Position numbers and translations under genes: made by a program
In this document: piece by piece, positions 10,801 through 23,477 of the stretch
How the letters are laid out: the number at the start of each line of letters is the position of its first letter
How positions within the stretch are numbered: position 1 is the stretch's first letter
Assembly: GCF_050436995.1 (NCBI RefSeq)
Contig: NC_134758.1
Span: 4,030,001-4,094,000 of the forward strand
Direction of reading: 5' to 3'
DNA from: Anticarsia gemmatalis
Lineage: Eukaryota; Arthropoda; Insecta; Lepidoptera; Erebidae
Length of the DNA stretch: 64,000 bases
The notes under the pieces: generated by a model
Told to the model about the DNA's origin: nothing
The model's database searches: none
The model's input: only the letters and a program-made list of their open reading frames with translations

Positions 10801-11696
10801 ACATTTTTTATTTTTTCTTATTTTTGCAAACAAAGTGTGAATAGCTAGAAATGGAATGGCACGTAAGTAAAGTTCTACATGAAAAATGATTCTTATGATA
10901 AGTAAAGTTTTACTTGCCAAAACAAGCCCTTTTTGTTCCCTTTACATCAGTTTGCAGTCTAGTAAACTAGAAACTAAATTTCTATATCTGAGTTTCCCGC
11001 GTACTATCTACTGTTCTCATTTACAGAAATAACTTTAGTAAGCGCTTCTAATAGACCCACAACCCTAAAGCAATGACTCAATAGAACAGGCCACAGGCAG
11101 TTCATTACCCTATCAGCCATTAAATAGAATAAGGAGATAATACATCTAGGAAGTTGCTAATAACTCCGTGGGAGGCTATTCCCAAGCCGGTACGAGTCTT
11201 CGCTTAAAGCCGGTATAAGTCTGTATAAGTTATCATTACAGGGAGAGGTCCCAAGATGCTCTGGTCTATGTAACTGTATTGCTACCAGTTGCGGAGGTCA
11301 AACGGAAATTGTTGGTAATAATCTTCTGATCTGTCGCATCGGGTTGATTCAGTTTTACCGTAATTAGAATGCCGCGCGGTAGTTAATGGTATATCAGAAG
11401 TGCATTTCTGCTTACGCTTATCTTAGCTGTTGTACGTGTTAGTTTACAACTTCCTTTCAACTGTACTTTTACTTAGTGTTTCGAAGTGTTACTGCGAGAT
11501 AAAAACAACAAATCGAAAAAGTAAACATGGTTATAAAGAATATGGTTTTTTTTACACACCTTTGAAAACATACCAGTCACACTGATTATAAAAGAAGTGA
11601 CCTTAATACAACATTAGGATGTACATAAAAGAACAGTACAATACCAAGGACGGAAAATCTGACAAGATGAAAAAGGCCGCTTCAGAAGAGACTACC

Positions 11697-11730
11697 CATT
11701 GCCCATTAAAACGTTACTTAATGGGCAATG
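11697..11730. repeat. perfect 13-bp inverted repeat
   Basis: CATTGCCCATTAA at 11697-11709 and TTAATGGGCAATG at 11718-11730, separated by AACGTTAC. It could be a compact hairpin or a dimeric protein-binding site; nothing in the context decides. Confidence 0.55.
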
Positions 11731-12150
11731 TTATGATCAGATATTGAAGTAGCGGACGGAAATCCTTGTGTCCAGCCGACCGTGGTTCCTCACCATTGTC
11801 CACAAGCTACTATACATAGCATTGTTAGACTTTTCGTACAGAGAAATTGAAATAAAAGCGAAATCATACGTTTCGTAAAGATTGATTGTAAGCCGTAAAT
11901 GGTTTGAGATCTTCCATTGTACGAAAGAAAAACCTAGAAAGCGTCAGCTGTTTCTCAAAGCCGTAAAAACTTAAGAGAGAGTTGTTGCACATGTGTTGTA
12001 TACAAGTAGATAAGGCTGTCGCTTTTCTGTGGTACCTTCGTTAGATATTCTATACGAACTAAGGCCATCAACTATAAAAAATATATTTCTGCGATTAATT
12101 GCGAAACGCGTATAAAAAACCACTATATATCACTTTTATTAACCTTTCGT

Positions 12151-15100
12151 GCGGCCGCTACACATAAAACATAACTCATTAAGATTCTTAAAAACGAAAT
12201 ACGATTCAAGGATACACGTCTATTACGAACATCGGAATTATATAAGAATGGCTTAATTGCTTTCGCCAAATCACGAGTGATATAATTAATAGGTTCATAC
12301 TATTTCAACTGTTACTCAACAACTATATTAGTGCTTTAGTGTATAATTTCATCGTAAGCAATGGCGTTTCAATCACGGCATAATAAAATTTCTCTTGCAA
12401 AGTAACAGTGAACTTTTTAAATTAATTTTGGTCTATCAATTTTCTAGACCGAATCGTTGATCCAGACCATTGATAATCGGAATTAAATATAATTTGCCAC
12501 GATATTAGTGTTTTAGATTTTTTGGTTTTTGCTAAATCTATTTTGCAAAAACTGGTAAATCACTTTAATCTTTGCATTATGGAAAGTATTGGATCTAGAA
12601 TGGTTACTTTTTTTATAGATTTGTTACAGAATCGCGCGTCACTCAAGAGCGCATAGAAAGCGTTTTGCTTCGCTCCAGTGGCTGCTCAATCGTCGTCTTA
12701 ATAAATCGTTAGGACGTCGACGTGGCGACTATTTGTCACCAACATTTGAGCCAAATACCAAATATCTTCCAGTCAAATAACTTCAATAACATTTGAAACC
12801 GGATACATTATTAACTTATTGATTTATATCAGTATTGTCATATCGATTAATTTGATATTCAGAATTCACAAACAATATAGTCTGTTGACTTATTTTTTGC
12901 CAATAAACCCAAATTTATTGTTTCGATTGTGATTGTGGTTATAAAACGACTTTGTAAATCAATCGTTAAAAGAATTATTGTACCTGATATTGCTGATAAG
13001 GAACATAAAGTACCCAAGTCTTTGATAAATTAAGTTAATAGGTTTTTTAAAAGCGGCCGCTCAAAAATAAGATTCTATTCGATTTTCGTCAGCACGAACT
13101 GGCAATTTCGAGTTATCGGTATTAAGTTAAGTGTTGCTATTATCGAAACGAAGGTAAAAGCCGTTGAACATGTCGAGAAAATCAAAAAGGTTGAGAAAGT
13201 AGCGTGAAATGTGAGGCAGTTTCGCGATACGAAAATGGTAGTGATCTATCGTGACGAGATTTTCATTAATATCGACACGAAATAGACTGGGCGATATGAG
13301 AACCACTGTTTACGACAAAAGTTCTTTAAATGGACGATCAACTTGACTTGTAAGGACAAAATCTGTATTAATAAAAACGAAAGCATTTAAAATGTTCGTT
13401 AATACCTTAGCCAACTAAGTTCATGGTAAAAAACTTTGCAGATTGCTTATAAATATCATAAACGTGCAAAAACTACGAATAAAAGTAATATATGAGTTCT
13501 TTAACGACATAACAGTTCTAACTTTTAAAACTTTAGACGATACACTGAAAACAAATATGACATCACAAGATTTATAGTCATGGAAATTATCTAAACAATT
13601 TTATGGGACAATTTAGTAGACATTCGTTCAAAAATAAACGATATCAAGGTTAAATATAACATTAAAAGAAATAAAACCTTTTTGTTCGTGACTCGGGAGT
13701 TTAGGACAAATCGGTCGCAACATTTTTATCCCCGCGTTAAGAACATGCTAATAGATATCGGTAAAATTCAAGGATATATGAAAAACAAACAAACGGGAAA
13801 AAAGTAAACTGAACGGCCGTCTGCCTGGGACCACGGCGAGTGCAACCTGCGCCGAAACGTTAGGCATTTTAAGGTAAAATGCGTGTTCGCGTTAATTCCC
13901 GTATTCTATTATACATTAAACGGAACGGTTTTGGGGATTTTTGCGGTTTCTGTAAATGTAATGACTCATGTAAATACCCAATATCGGGTTATTAAGTTGG
14001 AAATAAATACAAAAAATAAAGGTATCATCACTCAAAACGATACAAAAATTAACAAATTAACTAGATGCATCTACGAAAGGATGATTGGTGGTATCTATAT
14101 TTATAATTCAATTCAAACTGCAAAGTTTAAAAAACCTCTTTATAAGTTCTACTTAATAATGTTATTATAACAAGCTATAAATAGTACCGAAACTAATTGT
14201 CTATCGATAAGATCTCTGCCCTTAATATGATGCTTTCAATGCTATTGTTTTTCATACATTTGGAGGTTAAGATGAGAACAAACGATGACATTGTTACGAA
14301 GTAGATAAGAGAGAGGATTGCAACAGTTTGCGTGACCGAGCTATTTGCGACAACAACTCTAAACATTTTGTTTATAACACGGCAACGGATCGACGCTTAC
14401 CGAAAAAACATTTTAAGGTGCATACCGTTATGCTTGCAGAAATTTGTTTTTTCCCCTTACTCTCAATCTGGAAAAAGGTATTTTTGCAATGTTTATTTTT
14501 CGTAAATTGTTCAAATATATACGAACGAAAAGTACTTCGTAAACGAACAACGAAAACAAACTTTAAAACGCGTAAAAAGATTTAATTTCAAAAACAATTA
14601 CGCCGAATGACACTGAGACAGTCGTGACAGATAAGATGTAATTTACCTTCGAATTCCATCATAAGAAATAGGATGAAGTAAATGGAGCAAAAAATGTTAT
14701 CGGACCACTGATCGATAGCAATGAAACAAAAGAAGTAATTTGACTCTGTTACCTTTCTTCCGCAAAGCGAGGTCAGGCGTGACCGATGCGAATTCCTTAA
14801 ACTAAATATTCACGACCGTTGTAACTAGACCCTTATCTAGCGAAACATTATTCCACTCTGGAGATCACAAAGATTGGACATTACAACGTCCGTTTGTAAG
14901 GCACCAGTTTCCAAACCCATTATTTCAGAAGACGCTACGTTTATGAATGGTTATGAGACCATGAAGAAGTTAAACGCGTTAAATTGAGGCATCCGATGTT
15001 TCTATTGAACATTACAGCGCTTTTCCATGTTATCATACAATTATAGTTTTCCACGGTTCGGATTTCAATCAGAGTTTATGAATTATACAACGTGCTACTT

Positions 15101-15572
15101 AAATTATGACAGATTTGTTGTAACGATTTTATTATCCAACTATTTTTCGCAATGTACGCGTTTCGCTATTTCAAAAATTTCGTTCTAGATTTTGTTTGTC
15201 TTATCTTGTTTTGAATTTGATTAAATACATGATCTGTACCAAAATGATTGTAATGATTGTATCATTTATTTTACTGCTTTGTGCAACATTTTTGTCCTTT
15301 CCTTTTATTTTGTTGTTCGTGTGTTAGTTTAACATAATCAACCTTCATCTAATGTAATTAAGTACAGTAATTATATCAATACATACTTTTAAATGGCAAC
15401 CTTGCAATATACCATTGGACATACACAATACTACACACAACGTTTACCAACAAATTCCATCTTATTTTAATAACGTTTTTTTTCTAATAATATACATATA
15501 TTTAATGACAATGTTAAACAATTTGTAGAGCATTATTCGTGATCTAATAAATAAATAAAATGAAGCGGCCGC
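12151..15572. other. A+T-rich interval bounded and crossed by three GCGGCCGC octamers
   Basis: GCGGCCGC occurs at 12151-12158, 13053-13060 and 15565-15572. Flanks of the three copies are not obviously homologous beyond a preceding A in two (AAAAGCGGCCGC, TGAAGCGGCCGC). Otherwise the interval has no gene; frames at 13883-14170 and 14328-14585 are lysine- and asparagine-rich and look like chance in A+T-rich DNA. Confidence 0.5.
13810..13870 (+). repeat. G+C-rich patch resembling a dispersed repeat end
   Basis: GGCCGTCTGCCTGGGACCAC then GGCGAGTGCAACCTGCGCCG and AAACGTTAGGC. The form 'CCTGCGCCGAAACGT' is familiar to me from insect retroelement-type repeats, but I cannot name the family. It is sharply different in composition from both flanks. 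Confidence 0.3.
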
Positions 15573-16189
15573 ACAAGTTGCATAAATTTAAGGCCAAAAG
15601 ATCCCCTAAAACATTAAAAATATACCAAAATTAATACAGCCCTCGAACACCCATAAATCAGCTCACATCCTCATTATTATTAAATTCAGTTATTCTATCT
15701 TCATGTCTCATAGGCTGCCTACTTTCCCTCGGCACATAATGGCACTATGGTCCCATTATAACCGCATTAGTCAGATACTCTACCCCAGCTAATGTCGCCT
15801 ACATCGCGAAGCAAAATTAACATGGCCATTGAACATTATTTTATAGAATTGTCGGTAACTTGTGAATAATTTGTTTGAATGACTATTTTCTATGTTATAA
15901 AGTTTACGGTGTTTATTTTAATAAAATGATTGTCCCTGTTACTTCTATAGGTTTAATATTTAATTTCTTATTATATTTATTAAGGCTGACTTCTGGGTTT
16001 CATATTGGGTATTCCATTAGAGACTATTCAAGTAATGTCCATTATTTTTGTAATTATTCTGTGAGAAACCTTTAAGTTAAAAAAAATGTTCAAGTAGTTT
16101 TAGTTTTTTGCCTTAGAGAGACACACATCAAAACGATAGTGTCTTGCAAAAAGGTGAGGCGCTTAATACTTACCGGCTGTACTATATGA
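15573..16189. other. A+T-rich non-coding stretch
   Basis: Nothing recognised. The 66-codon frame at 15875-16075 is hydrophobic but has no signal of being a gene. Confidence 0.45.
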
Positions 16190-16295
16190 CAAGATGTATG
16201 GATGTGAATGAAGCAAGAGAATTTGTAAGGACCGCAGAAAATGGCGTTGTTTGGTCTCCCAGCCCTGTGGGAAAAATACCCAATTTTATGTATGT
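16190..16295 (+). mobile_element. 3' tail of a non-LTR retrotransposon (LINE remnant)
   Basis: GATGTGAATGAAGCAAGAGA, ATTTGTAAGGACCGCAGAAA, ATGGCGTTGTTTGGTCTCCC, then TTTTATGTATGTGTC. In one frame it reads DVNEAREFVRTAENGVV, like the degraded C-terminus of reverse-transcriptase ORFs that end '...DR-KWR--VSAYP' in moth LINEs. The same tail recurs at 54265-54364. Severely 5'-truncated. Confidence 0.5.
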
Positions 16296-16321
16296 GTCTA
16301 TATCTGTATCTTTTAGTTGAT

Positions 16322-16390
16322 AAATCGACCTGGGAATCGAACCTATTACCTCTTAATCACCAATAGCATACCTACACTATCATTGGAACA
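16322..16390 (-). mobile_element. tRNA-like SINE remnant
   Basis: CGACCTGGGAATCGAACCTA is, on the minus strand, GGTTCGATTCCCAGGTCG: a box-B promoter and T-arm of tRNA type. The following ATTACCTCTTAATCACC resembles the anticodon half in eroded form. Not a functional tRNA. Confidence 0.4.
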
Positions 16391-16641
16391 ATCAAGTCTG
16401 AATTTATTAGATCAGTTACATACATATTAAACAGTGTTAGGCGTAAAGGCCGTGAGAAACTAATAGTTTACATTTAATATTCATACTCGTATTTAGCTAA
16501 AGGCTTAGTTTTCATTTACCATTGAAACTGGTTGGTTTTGATATTCCCATCGATTTGAGTCGCCATTGAGGTTACCATTTAAAACCCTATTATAATGCGT
16601 GTGGTAATTAAATTATGAATGACATTGAATAACAATTAATT

Positions 16642-16671
16642 AAGAAATGCTTTTGTTTCAGGTAATTTGAA
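16642..16671 (+). promoter_or_regulatory. possible recursive-splicing (ratchet) site
   Basis: TGCTTTTGTTTCAG joined directly to GTAATTTGA: a polypyrimidine tract and acceptor AG immediately followed by a donor GT, as at zero-length exons in long insect introns. The donor half departs from GTAAGT at two positions. Confidence 0.2.
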
Positions 16672-17089
16672 AGGCGTTTAGCCACAAAGCGAAGAATAAA
16701 CATATAATTGAAGGTATTTTTCACTGTCTTTGAAATTGGATACCAGAGTGTCTGTTCACTTAGCCTTAGCGTAGGCATTATTTTTAGTATGTTTTTAGTG
16801 TTATATCTTAATGAAAATCCTTAGTAAGGCGTCGTAGTTGGAGCGGAGAGTTAGAAAAATAAAAACATTGTAAAAATCCATTATCATGTAACCAATAACT
16901 TACTAGATATAGCTCGGAACACTAAGTATGCATCTGTCTAAAATTGATCTTGAAATAGTAGTAGGCGATCAAAAAGCCCGAAGCGTACTAGTCCTATATT
17001 AAATGACTCATAATAGAAGCACCATATAACGAAACGTTTGCGAAATATTTCTCAGCGAAAAATCACGATTCTGACATTTCAAATATCGT

Positions 17090-17155
17090 TACGGGCGGAG
17101 TGGAGCGTGGCATTTGCCCAGGCGCATACCGCCCGAGCCTTGCGAGGATATCTAC
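17090..17155. other. G+C-rich patch
   Basis: GTTACGGGCGGAGTGGAGCG, TGGCATTTGCCCAGGCGCAT, ACCGCCCGAGCCTTGCGAGG. Imperfect inversion between GGGCGGAGTGG and CCGCCCGAG. It could be a MITE remnant or a conserved element; not recognised. Confidence 0.3.
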
Positions 17156-17384
17156 ACTAATTTAGATTCTACCTCATTTAAAACATAATATAAACCTTAT
17201 CTTTAACAGTATAGACACGAATTTCAATTGGCATATTTTGTTAATAGTGACGTAGTTATGTATTTTGATTCCAATTTTATTACTACAATTTCAACAAAGT
17301 AGGCTTCAAATTGATTAATTTGATCGTGTTTGATGCGTTCAGACATGATTTAATACTTAGTTGCCGTAATTGGTGCCCAAATTC

Positions 17385-17589
17385 TATAGTCCGACTTAGT
17401 AGAGAGCCTTGAATGTGAGACTCGCGGCTCGCGGATTTTAAGATTTAGAGTATCAGTGACCCGCAAGCTTATTCAGCTATCGTTAGCCTATCTGAAACGG
17501 CTACCTTATTTTGAAATTACGCAAAATTCTTAGAAATAGAGATAGATAAATCGCGCACACCAAGGCTCTTTACTGAGTTGCCGGACCAT
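17385..17589. mobile_element. MITE family B, copy 1
   Basis: The left arm TAGTCCGACTTAGTAGAGAG-CCTTG is the imperfect reverse complement of the right arm CAAGGCTCTTTACTGAGTTG-CCGGACCA (about 25 bases). The interior shows no coding. Family B recurs at 40636-40843 and 62051-62423; a TA at the boundary in some copies suggests a Tc1/mariner-like target site, but this is not secure. Confidence 0.6.
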
Positions 17590-18020
17590 GATATTTTGGA
17601 TTCCATGTTTGTCAAGTCTTACACGAAACGTCTAATATCACAAGAACATTAATTTAGGCCAGGTTACTATTGTATTCACAGAAAATACCGACAACAATAT
17701 GACGCATAGCAATCAAGCTTATCGTTGCAAAATCTTCGCCTAAAAGGGTACACATTCATCAGTACATTGCCTTTTAAGACTAACGAAATGTCAATCTCAA
17801 CTGGACTTCAAACCAAGATATGTTTGAAGGTTTGAACGTACACTTGGTCATGTCAAATGTCAGTATGCAACGTGTTTGCATATAATCGTGATGGGTCGAA
17901 AGTTGTTTTCGAAATTCGCAAGAAATATAAAATACCTTGAAATGAAAACTATTACTTAGTTAACGACGTTGTAGCTAATTACTTTAATGTTCGACGATGA
18001 GTATTATACGTTAGAAAATT

Positions 18021-18197
18021 GTAGACAGCGGTCTTCTACCGTCGGTACTATCGAGTATCGAGAGATTGACATTTGAAATGTACTACATAAATAGTTCCTA
18101 CGGCTCCCACTACAGGCGCTGATCAGATTTTCATACAAAATTTATCCATAGCTAGCCGGTTGTCGATGGTCGATAGTGGTAGAGAATCGCGCTACTG
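18021..18197 (+). mobile_element. MITE family A, nearly complete copy
   Basis: Runs from CAGCGGTCTTCTACCGTCGG, TACTATCGAGTATCGAGAGA, TTGACATTTGAAATGTACTA through CTACAGGCGCTGATCAGATT, TTCATACAAAATTT and AGCTAGCCGGTTGTCGATGG to GATAGTGGTAGAGAATCGCG CTACTG. The two ends form a TIR of the form CAGTAGCGCGATT(C/T)TCTAC. Other copies are at 23181, 27804, 28175, 34950, 36152, 43472, 46461 and 51668. Confidence 0.7.
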
Positions 18198-20664
18198 ATT
18201 GGTATGTCACAATTTTATATTAACTTCGAAACTGTCAATGCGTCGTGACATTTTGTAAGTCATTTAAAATTGCTTTCAAGATACAAATCGAAGTAATAAA
18301 ACTTTTATGATTACAAAAGTCTTGTTCGACTTGTTATTGAATAAATATAACATTATAATGTCTAGACCACAATAGATAGATATATTATGTGGGACAAGAC
18401 AAAAGCAATATAATATTCTCTTAACAGCGAAGGTCACGCGATCGCTTTGAGAAAAAAACATCGCTAGTGGCGTTTTTCCCTTTCGATATCAATTAGTATA
18501 ATGAGGGTACATGAACAATGTTCGGAGGTCAAACGTCATGTTGAAATCGAAACTGTAATTATAACTGTTTTAGTTCAATACATGATCAACGAGACACGCT
18601 TTGCTATGTTATTAATTTTACGAGGTTATTAATTTGTAGTGTAAAATTAAACAAACAACTGTACTGGTTAGGCAGTGATCAGTTAATGAAAAGGTTCGGA
18701 TTTAATGAGATGTAATTGTAATGAGCTTAGTGTCTTAATGTTTACTAGAGAGGCAAGTTCGCAAGACGACATAAAATACCTATGGCTTTTTATATAGATC
18801 TATACATTAACCACCATGTAGCTCAATCCTAATAAAGCCAATAAATATTGTTATATATTTGAAATTTGCAACTGTATAGTTCCATCCTGATAGAATCAGA
18901 GCTTGCAACCTCTAAATAATGTTTGCATTAAATAATGTTATTACTTACTAAAATATAGGTGTACTTTAGCAAACGTATGTATGTAACGAAACCGCAAAAA
19001 TAAGTCAATTTGACACCTAGCCACCTAAAATATTACATCAAATAAATAACAGTCAAATTACCAATGTAATTGTCAAAACAACAAATGTTATTTCTCCACA
19101 TCTGTCAGTCGAATACTTCATTAGCGGCCACAATTAGTTTATTATTTCATTAATCATATTTCGATTGTAACCATAGATTATAAACATTGTTCCATAGAGC
19201 GCGTGCCCAATGTCACAAGTCACTATGACAAGGCGAAAGTCTAACACTTTGTTTATGGTCCTTCGAAGTTTGAATCACTTTTTGTCGTAAACTGTGAATT
19301 GTATTATCAATTGCCTGTCGCCTGCCTATTTTGTTTCGCTAATTGGGTTTGTTCATAGAAGATTATATTTTTTATTCGAATAAAAACTTTAAGCTTGATT
19401 GACTGTATTTTAAAATAGAAATATGGTTATGTGTTATGTGCAAAGTAAAAAATGTGATAGGGAACTTGGCACGTAGTTTAATAAAAGAGCTGTTGCAATT
19501 ACTTAGCGATTACATAAAATTTTCGGTATATTTTTCGTAAGCTTACGTCTTAACTCAATAGTTTACAGGCGTGACTTAATATAATATTTTTCTATTATAA
19601 TCTATTCACAAATGACATAATGAAATCATCCGTCAGTTTTTACTATAAAATCGAAAAACTATCAACACCTTTATCTCAAAATGACTCAATCTCAAGGCTT
19701 GTATCTAGAGATCTGACGCAAAATGAAAGTAGTAGGGCTACTTTATCATTCATCTTCTTGTCCCGCGATATTAAATGAAGATTTATAACGTTGCAACTTA
19801 ATTGAATATAAACTACAAGCTCAAGTGGGAATAAAAGATGTTACTTTCGATGAAAAGCTGTTTTGAAAAGGCTCTATCAGGTTAAAGATTTATTTATCTA
19901 CTATGTAATCTATCTTATCCTTCGCAATTGCTTGCTTATTTTGTTTTTCTTAATAAAAGCTGGGAAAAAATTTCTGATGCTCATTTTATGTACGTGTCAT
20001 GTATTTTCCGCAGTAAAGGTTGCTGACCCCGAACAGTAATCAGCTAGGCTTTAATGATGTATCGAATTGCTGTTATATTAAAACATGTAATGTAATAATC
20101 TAATCATTGGCGTGATTACACTCTTTACTGTAATTACAGCTCAGTATTAATTCCCCCTTTCATGAATAAATGTTAACATGAATCTCGCAACGATTTCCCT
20201 CACCTTTATGCCAGATGACAACCTTTACGCACCTATGACGAAACGCTCCCACAATTAATGTCACACAATGAGTACAACATAAACCGTCGTGCCTTACTCC
20301 TATAGTTTCATCACGATCTCACGCAAAAGCGAAAGCTTACACCTAATTAATTGCTCGTCGAATAATTCGGATCTATGCTGTAACACTTTCATTCGCTTAC
20401 GTTTGACAATTACGAGTCATAATCTCGTATACAAACGCTCATTGTGATCGCGGGAAAATTCTAAATCGACTTTTGTTCTCGTAAAAAATCTGTGCGCGCT
20501 TTCATCTTTTTTCACTTTTGTTTTTCCCATGGTTGTTGAATTTACGTTTTGTGTTTGTTTGTTTCTTTGTATTATCTCTGTAATAGGTTGTGCGATAATT
20601 GAGAGATATTAGTGAGAAGTCGTGTGCGATATATTATATTCTTACGTCTTTACTTATTACGCAG
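18198..20664. other. A+T-rich non-coding stretch
   Basis: No gene or recognised repeat. T-rich segments with GTTTGTTTGTTTC lie near 20550. The frame at 18276-18461 overlaps nothing recognisable. Confidence 0.45.
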
Positions 20665-20728
20665 AGTTACTGCTGAATGGATAATTGTTGGGTCAAAAGG
20701 CAAACAAACTTACCGATCATTAAGCGAG
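20665..20728 (+). other. candidate 64-nt internal exon
   Basis: An acceptor with a pyrimidine-rich run (TCTTTACTTATTACGCAG) is followed by 64 bases and a near-ideal donor (GCGAG then GTAAGTG). After one leading base the segment is open for 21 codons, VTAEWIIVGSKG then KQTYRSLSE, ending exactly at the donor. Composition and length suit an insect exon. No family is recognised from so short a peptide. A chance pseudo-exon remains likely enough that I do not call it a gene. Confidence 0.25.
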
Positions 20729-21065
20729 GTAAGTGACCTCTGTTGTGAAAACGTTTACGTATTGTTGTTCATCTTTGTTGACCAATTTTGATATCACAGC
20801 ACTTGTGTCGCAAAGTGTCTGGTATAATAACTGTAAACTATTGACAATATGGCCATATCTCATAGCACATAACTTTGTTTGAACAGTGGGTTTTATGTAA
20901 CTATGTCTAAAGAGACCTAGACCGTTCTGTCGTAAAATATTTAGTGTCGAAGCAATGATGTTCCGTGACTAGTCATAAATAACGATAGTATAACAATACA
21001 CCGATACAAATGGGCGGAATAGTTCAACAATCAATTGCAAACTAGCCCTTGAGGATTATTTTACA

Positions 21066-21309
21066 CTAGCTGACCCGCGCAACTTCGCTTGCGTCACATA
21101 AGAGAATCATAATTTTCCCCGTTTTTGTAACATTTTTCACTGGTGCTCTGCTCCTATTGGTCGTAGCGTGATGATGTATAGCCTATAGCCTTCCTCGATA
21201 AATGGGCTATCTAACACCGAAAAAATTTTTCAAATCGGACCAGTAGTTCCCGAGATTAGCGCGTTCAAACAAACAAACAAACTCTTCAGCTTTATAATAT
21301 TAGTATAGA
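21066..21309 (-). mobile_element. non-autonomous Helitron, intact ends, inverted orientation
   Basis: Plus strand: A then CTAGCTGACCCGCGCAACTT at the left and TTATAATATTAGTATAGA then T at the right, i.e. A|TC...CTAG|T on the minus strand. A subterminal hairpin (CGCAA-6 nt-TTGCG, plus-strand 21078-21093) lies just inside the 3' CTAG, as Helitrons require for termination. Length 244 bp, no coding. Close relative of 52931-53186 and 7711-7963. Confidence 0.85.
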
Positions 21310-23180
21310 TTGTGTTATGAAGGTTTTATATTGCTATGTAACTAAAAAAAACAGTATACTAAAAAGAGACAGACACGTAATACAGATAAAAACGAAATGG
21401 ACACGATTAACTAAAATGATATAATTTCGGATATTTTAATTATACATTTAATTACTGGCCTTTATGATTCTTTTTAAATTTTTAGCGCTGTACATATCAT
21501 TAACATGTAATTCTATTACTATTCCCATATTCCTTCGTACGTTCGGAAACTATTGTCCAGCAGTGGGAAAGAAATGGGTTAAAATAACGTTTAGCATTTA
21601 TTTTGTTGGAAAATAAAATTAGATAATCTTCTCAATTATTGGACGAATATGTTTAAAAGGTTAACTAAATACGCCTTTAATGCAATGTCACTTATTGTAA
21701 AAACTGAATATGACATTGTCCAAGGCAACAAATTCGCGTTTACTTTACCACACGTGACATACTTTATTGTCAAACGACATTGGTTTAAGCAACATTAATT
21801 ATGGCTATTGTTGTTTGTGTTTAAGCGACGTAATTTCCTTACAAGCTGTTACAACATTACGTGATTTGTTGGTATCGTTAGTGTAACGTTATAGAATGTA
21901 ACTATGTGTATAAGTATATGCGGTTCCTGTTGTCATGTTGGATAGGATGTAATAAACTAGCCGATTTTAAATACATGGTTTAGTCTAATTCTTGTAGTCT
22001 CATGATATCAAGTTTAGACTCGTTCTCTTAATTAGTTTTGAGAGTTAGATTTCATTTTTGATACTATTTTTATCATTTATTATACCGTTACTGTCCTACA
22101 GGATATCCTCCCGGAAAGAGGAAGGAGTTTGGCCTTCGATACACTCTACTATCTCAGGCAGTCTTTTGAAACGATACTTTAACATACAGTCTGTCAATTG
22201 TGCATTACTGTAAAAAACTAAACAATTTATAAAAAAATACATAGTAGAATAGTATGACGACAACCAAAAGTTTTATATCTATCGATCGACTATTCCAAGA
22301 AACCAAGTACCTTACTACCTACCCAACATTTATGGCTCGACTGTCCTATAGTTACTCTCTGATTCTCAAATCAATTACCACCTATAATCTTCTACAAAGC
22401 AATTACATACAAGTATGTAAGCTTCATTATAGCACAGTGCAGTAGCTTTTTGTCGTATCGTGTGTCGGTGTCGCGCTACTGACTGACAAGCTATGTCCTC
22501 ATACCGAAGAGTAGAGGGAATATGCTGTGAGGAATTTAGAGACTGAGGAATAAAAGATATGTTACGTAAAACTTTATCTGTTGTTTTACTGGGCTCCGGT
22601 ATATGAGAGGGGCCTTAAGTCTACTAATGGAGTGTACGCACCAAAGTTGTCTATGACTTGTTAACTTGAAGTTTGCGAGTCTTTATTTTAAAAGACTCAT
22701 GTCGATGACTTGTAGACATCTTTTGAAACAAGGTCACCGAATGAAACATGTCTCAGCGGGTCAGCAATTTTAGAGTGTAAGCTCCACAAGCTAAACAAAT
22801 GTAATTTCTTCCCGGTTACTGTTTAAACATTGTTTTCTTTTACCATTATATATATTTTACCATATATCTAATAGATTTTTATTTAACTTTCAGTCTAGTT
22901 TCAGTAGCCCTTCAAACCTTGTTAAGTTAAAATACAATGAATTTCGTTTATCTCCTTATTGATTCGGCCTTTAACATAATCAGGTAGTCAAAATAAAGAT
23001 AATAGACTATATATCAAGTGATACAGACGCGAAAATTATGCGCATTAAACAATCAACCATTGTTTCAAGCAAGGAAACATGTGGCTCCGATAATGACTTC
23101 CGAATATTTCCGAAGGTTGCCGAAGTCTGTAATTATACCTTACTAACGACTTTACTATTACATACATACATTAACCGCGC
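21310..23180. other. non-coding stretch
   Basis: No gene. A small foldback from CAGTAGC to GCTACTG at about 22440-22482 may be a collapsed family-A MITE. GAGTCTTT at 22677 pairs with AAAGACTC at 22691. Confidence 0.45.
21555..21595 (+). mobile_element. LINE 3'-tail fragment
   Basis: ACTATTGTCCAGCAGTGGGA, AAGAAATGGGTTAAAATAA. The 'GTCCAGCAGTGGGA...GGCTGA' string is the familiar 3' end of moth non-LTR elements. Only the last few tens of bases are left. Confidence 0.5.
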
Positions 23181-23354
23181 CTGTAGCGCAATTCTATACG
23201 GTAATATCAAGTATCGAGACTTTGACATTTAAAATGTACCGCCAAAATAGTTTTTACGAATCCCGCTAGAGGCGTTGATCAGATTTTCGTGCAAAATTTC
23301 TCGATAACTAGCCGGTTGTTGGTAGTCGATAGTGGTAGAGAATCGAGCTGCTGT
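23181..23354 (+). mobile_element. MITE family A copy
   Basis: CTGTAGCGCAATTCTATACG, AATATCAAGTATCGAGACTT, TGACATTTAAAATGTACC, CCGCTAGAGGCGTTGATCAG, GATAACTAGCCGGTTGTTGG, GATAGTGGTAGAGAATCGAG, CTGCTG. Both ends are present, making it one of the most complete copies. Confidence 0.7.
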
Positions 23355-23477
23355 TATACCTGATGTGTAGCCAAAGGTATATGACATAAACCTGCATTTC
23401 ACCAGCTACAATACCTTTAGCAGCTTTATACCATGCACGTTGATTGCGAGCCTAATAATAACAAAAAAAGACCCATA

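Larger units (their letters stand above)
10265..12150. other. non-coding stretch with small repeats
   Basis: No gene. Direct repeats AAGCCGGTA are at about 11184 and 11209. A G+C-richer patch at 11640-11810 includes the stem-loop listed separately. The 83-codon frame at 10119-10370 lies mostly inside the Helitron and is a shadow. Confidence 0.45.
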
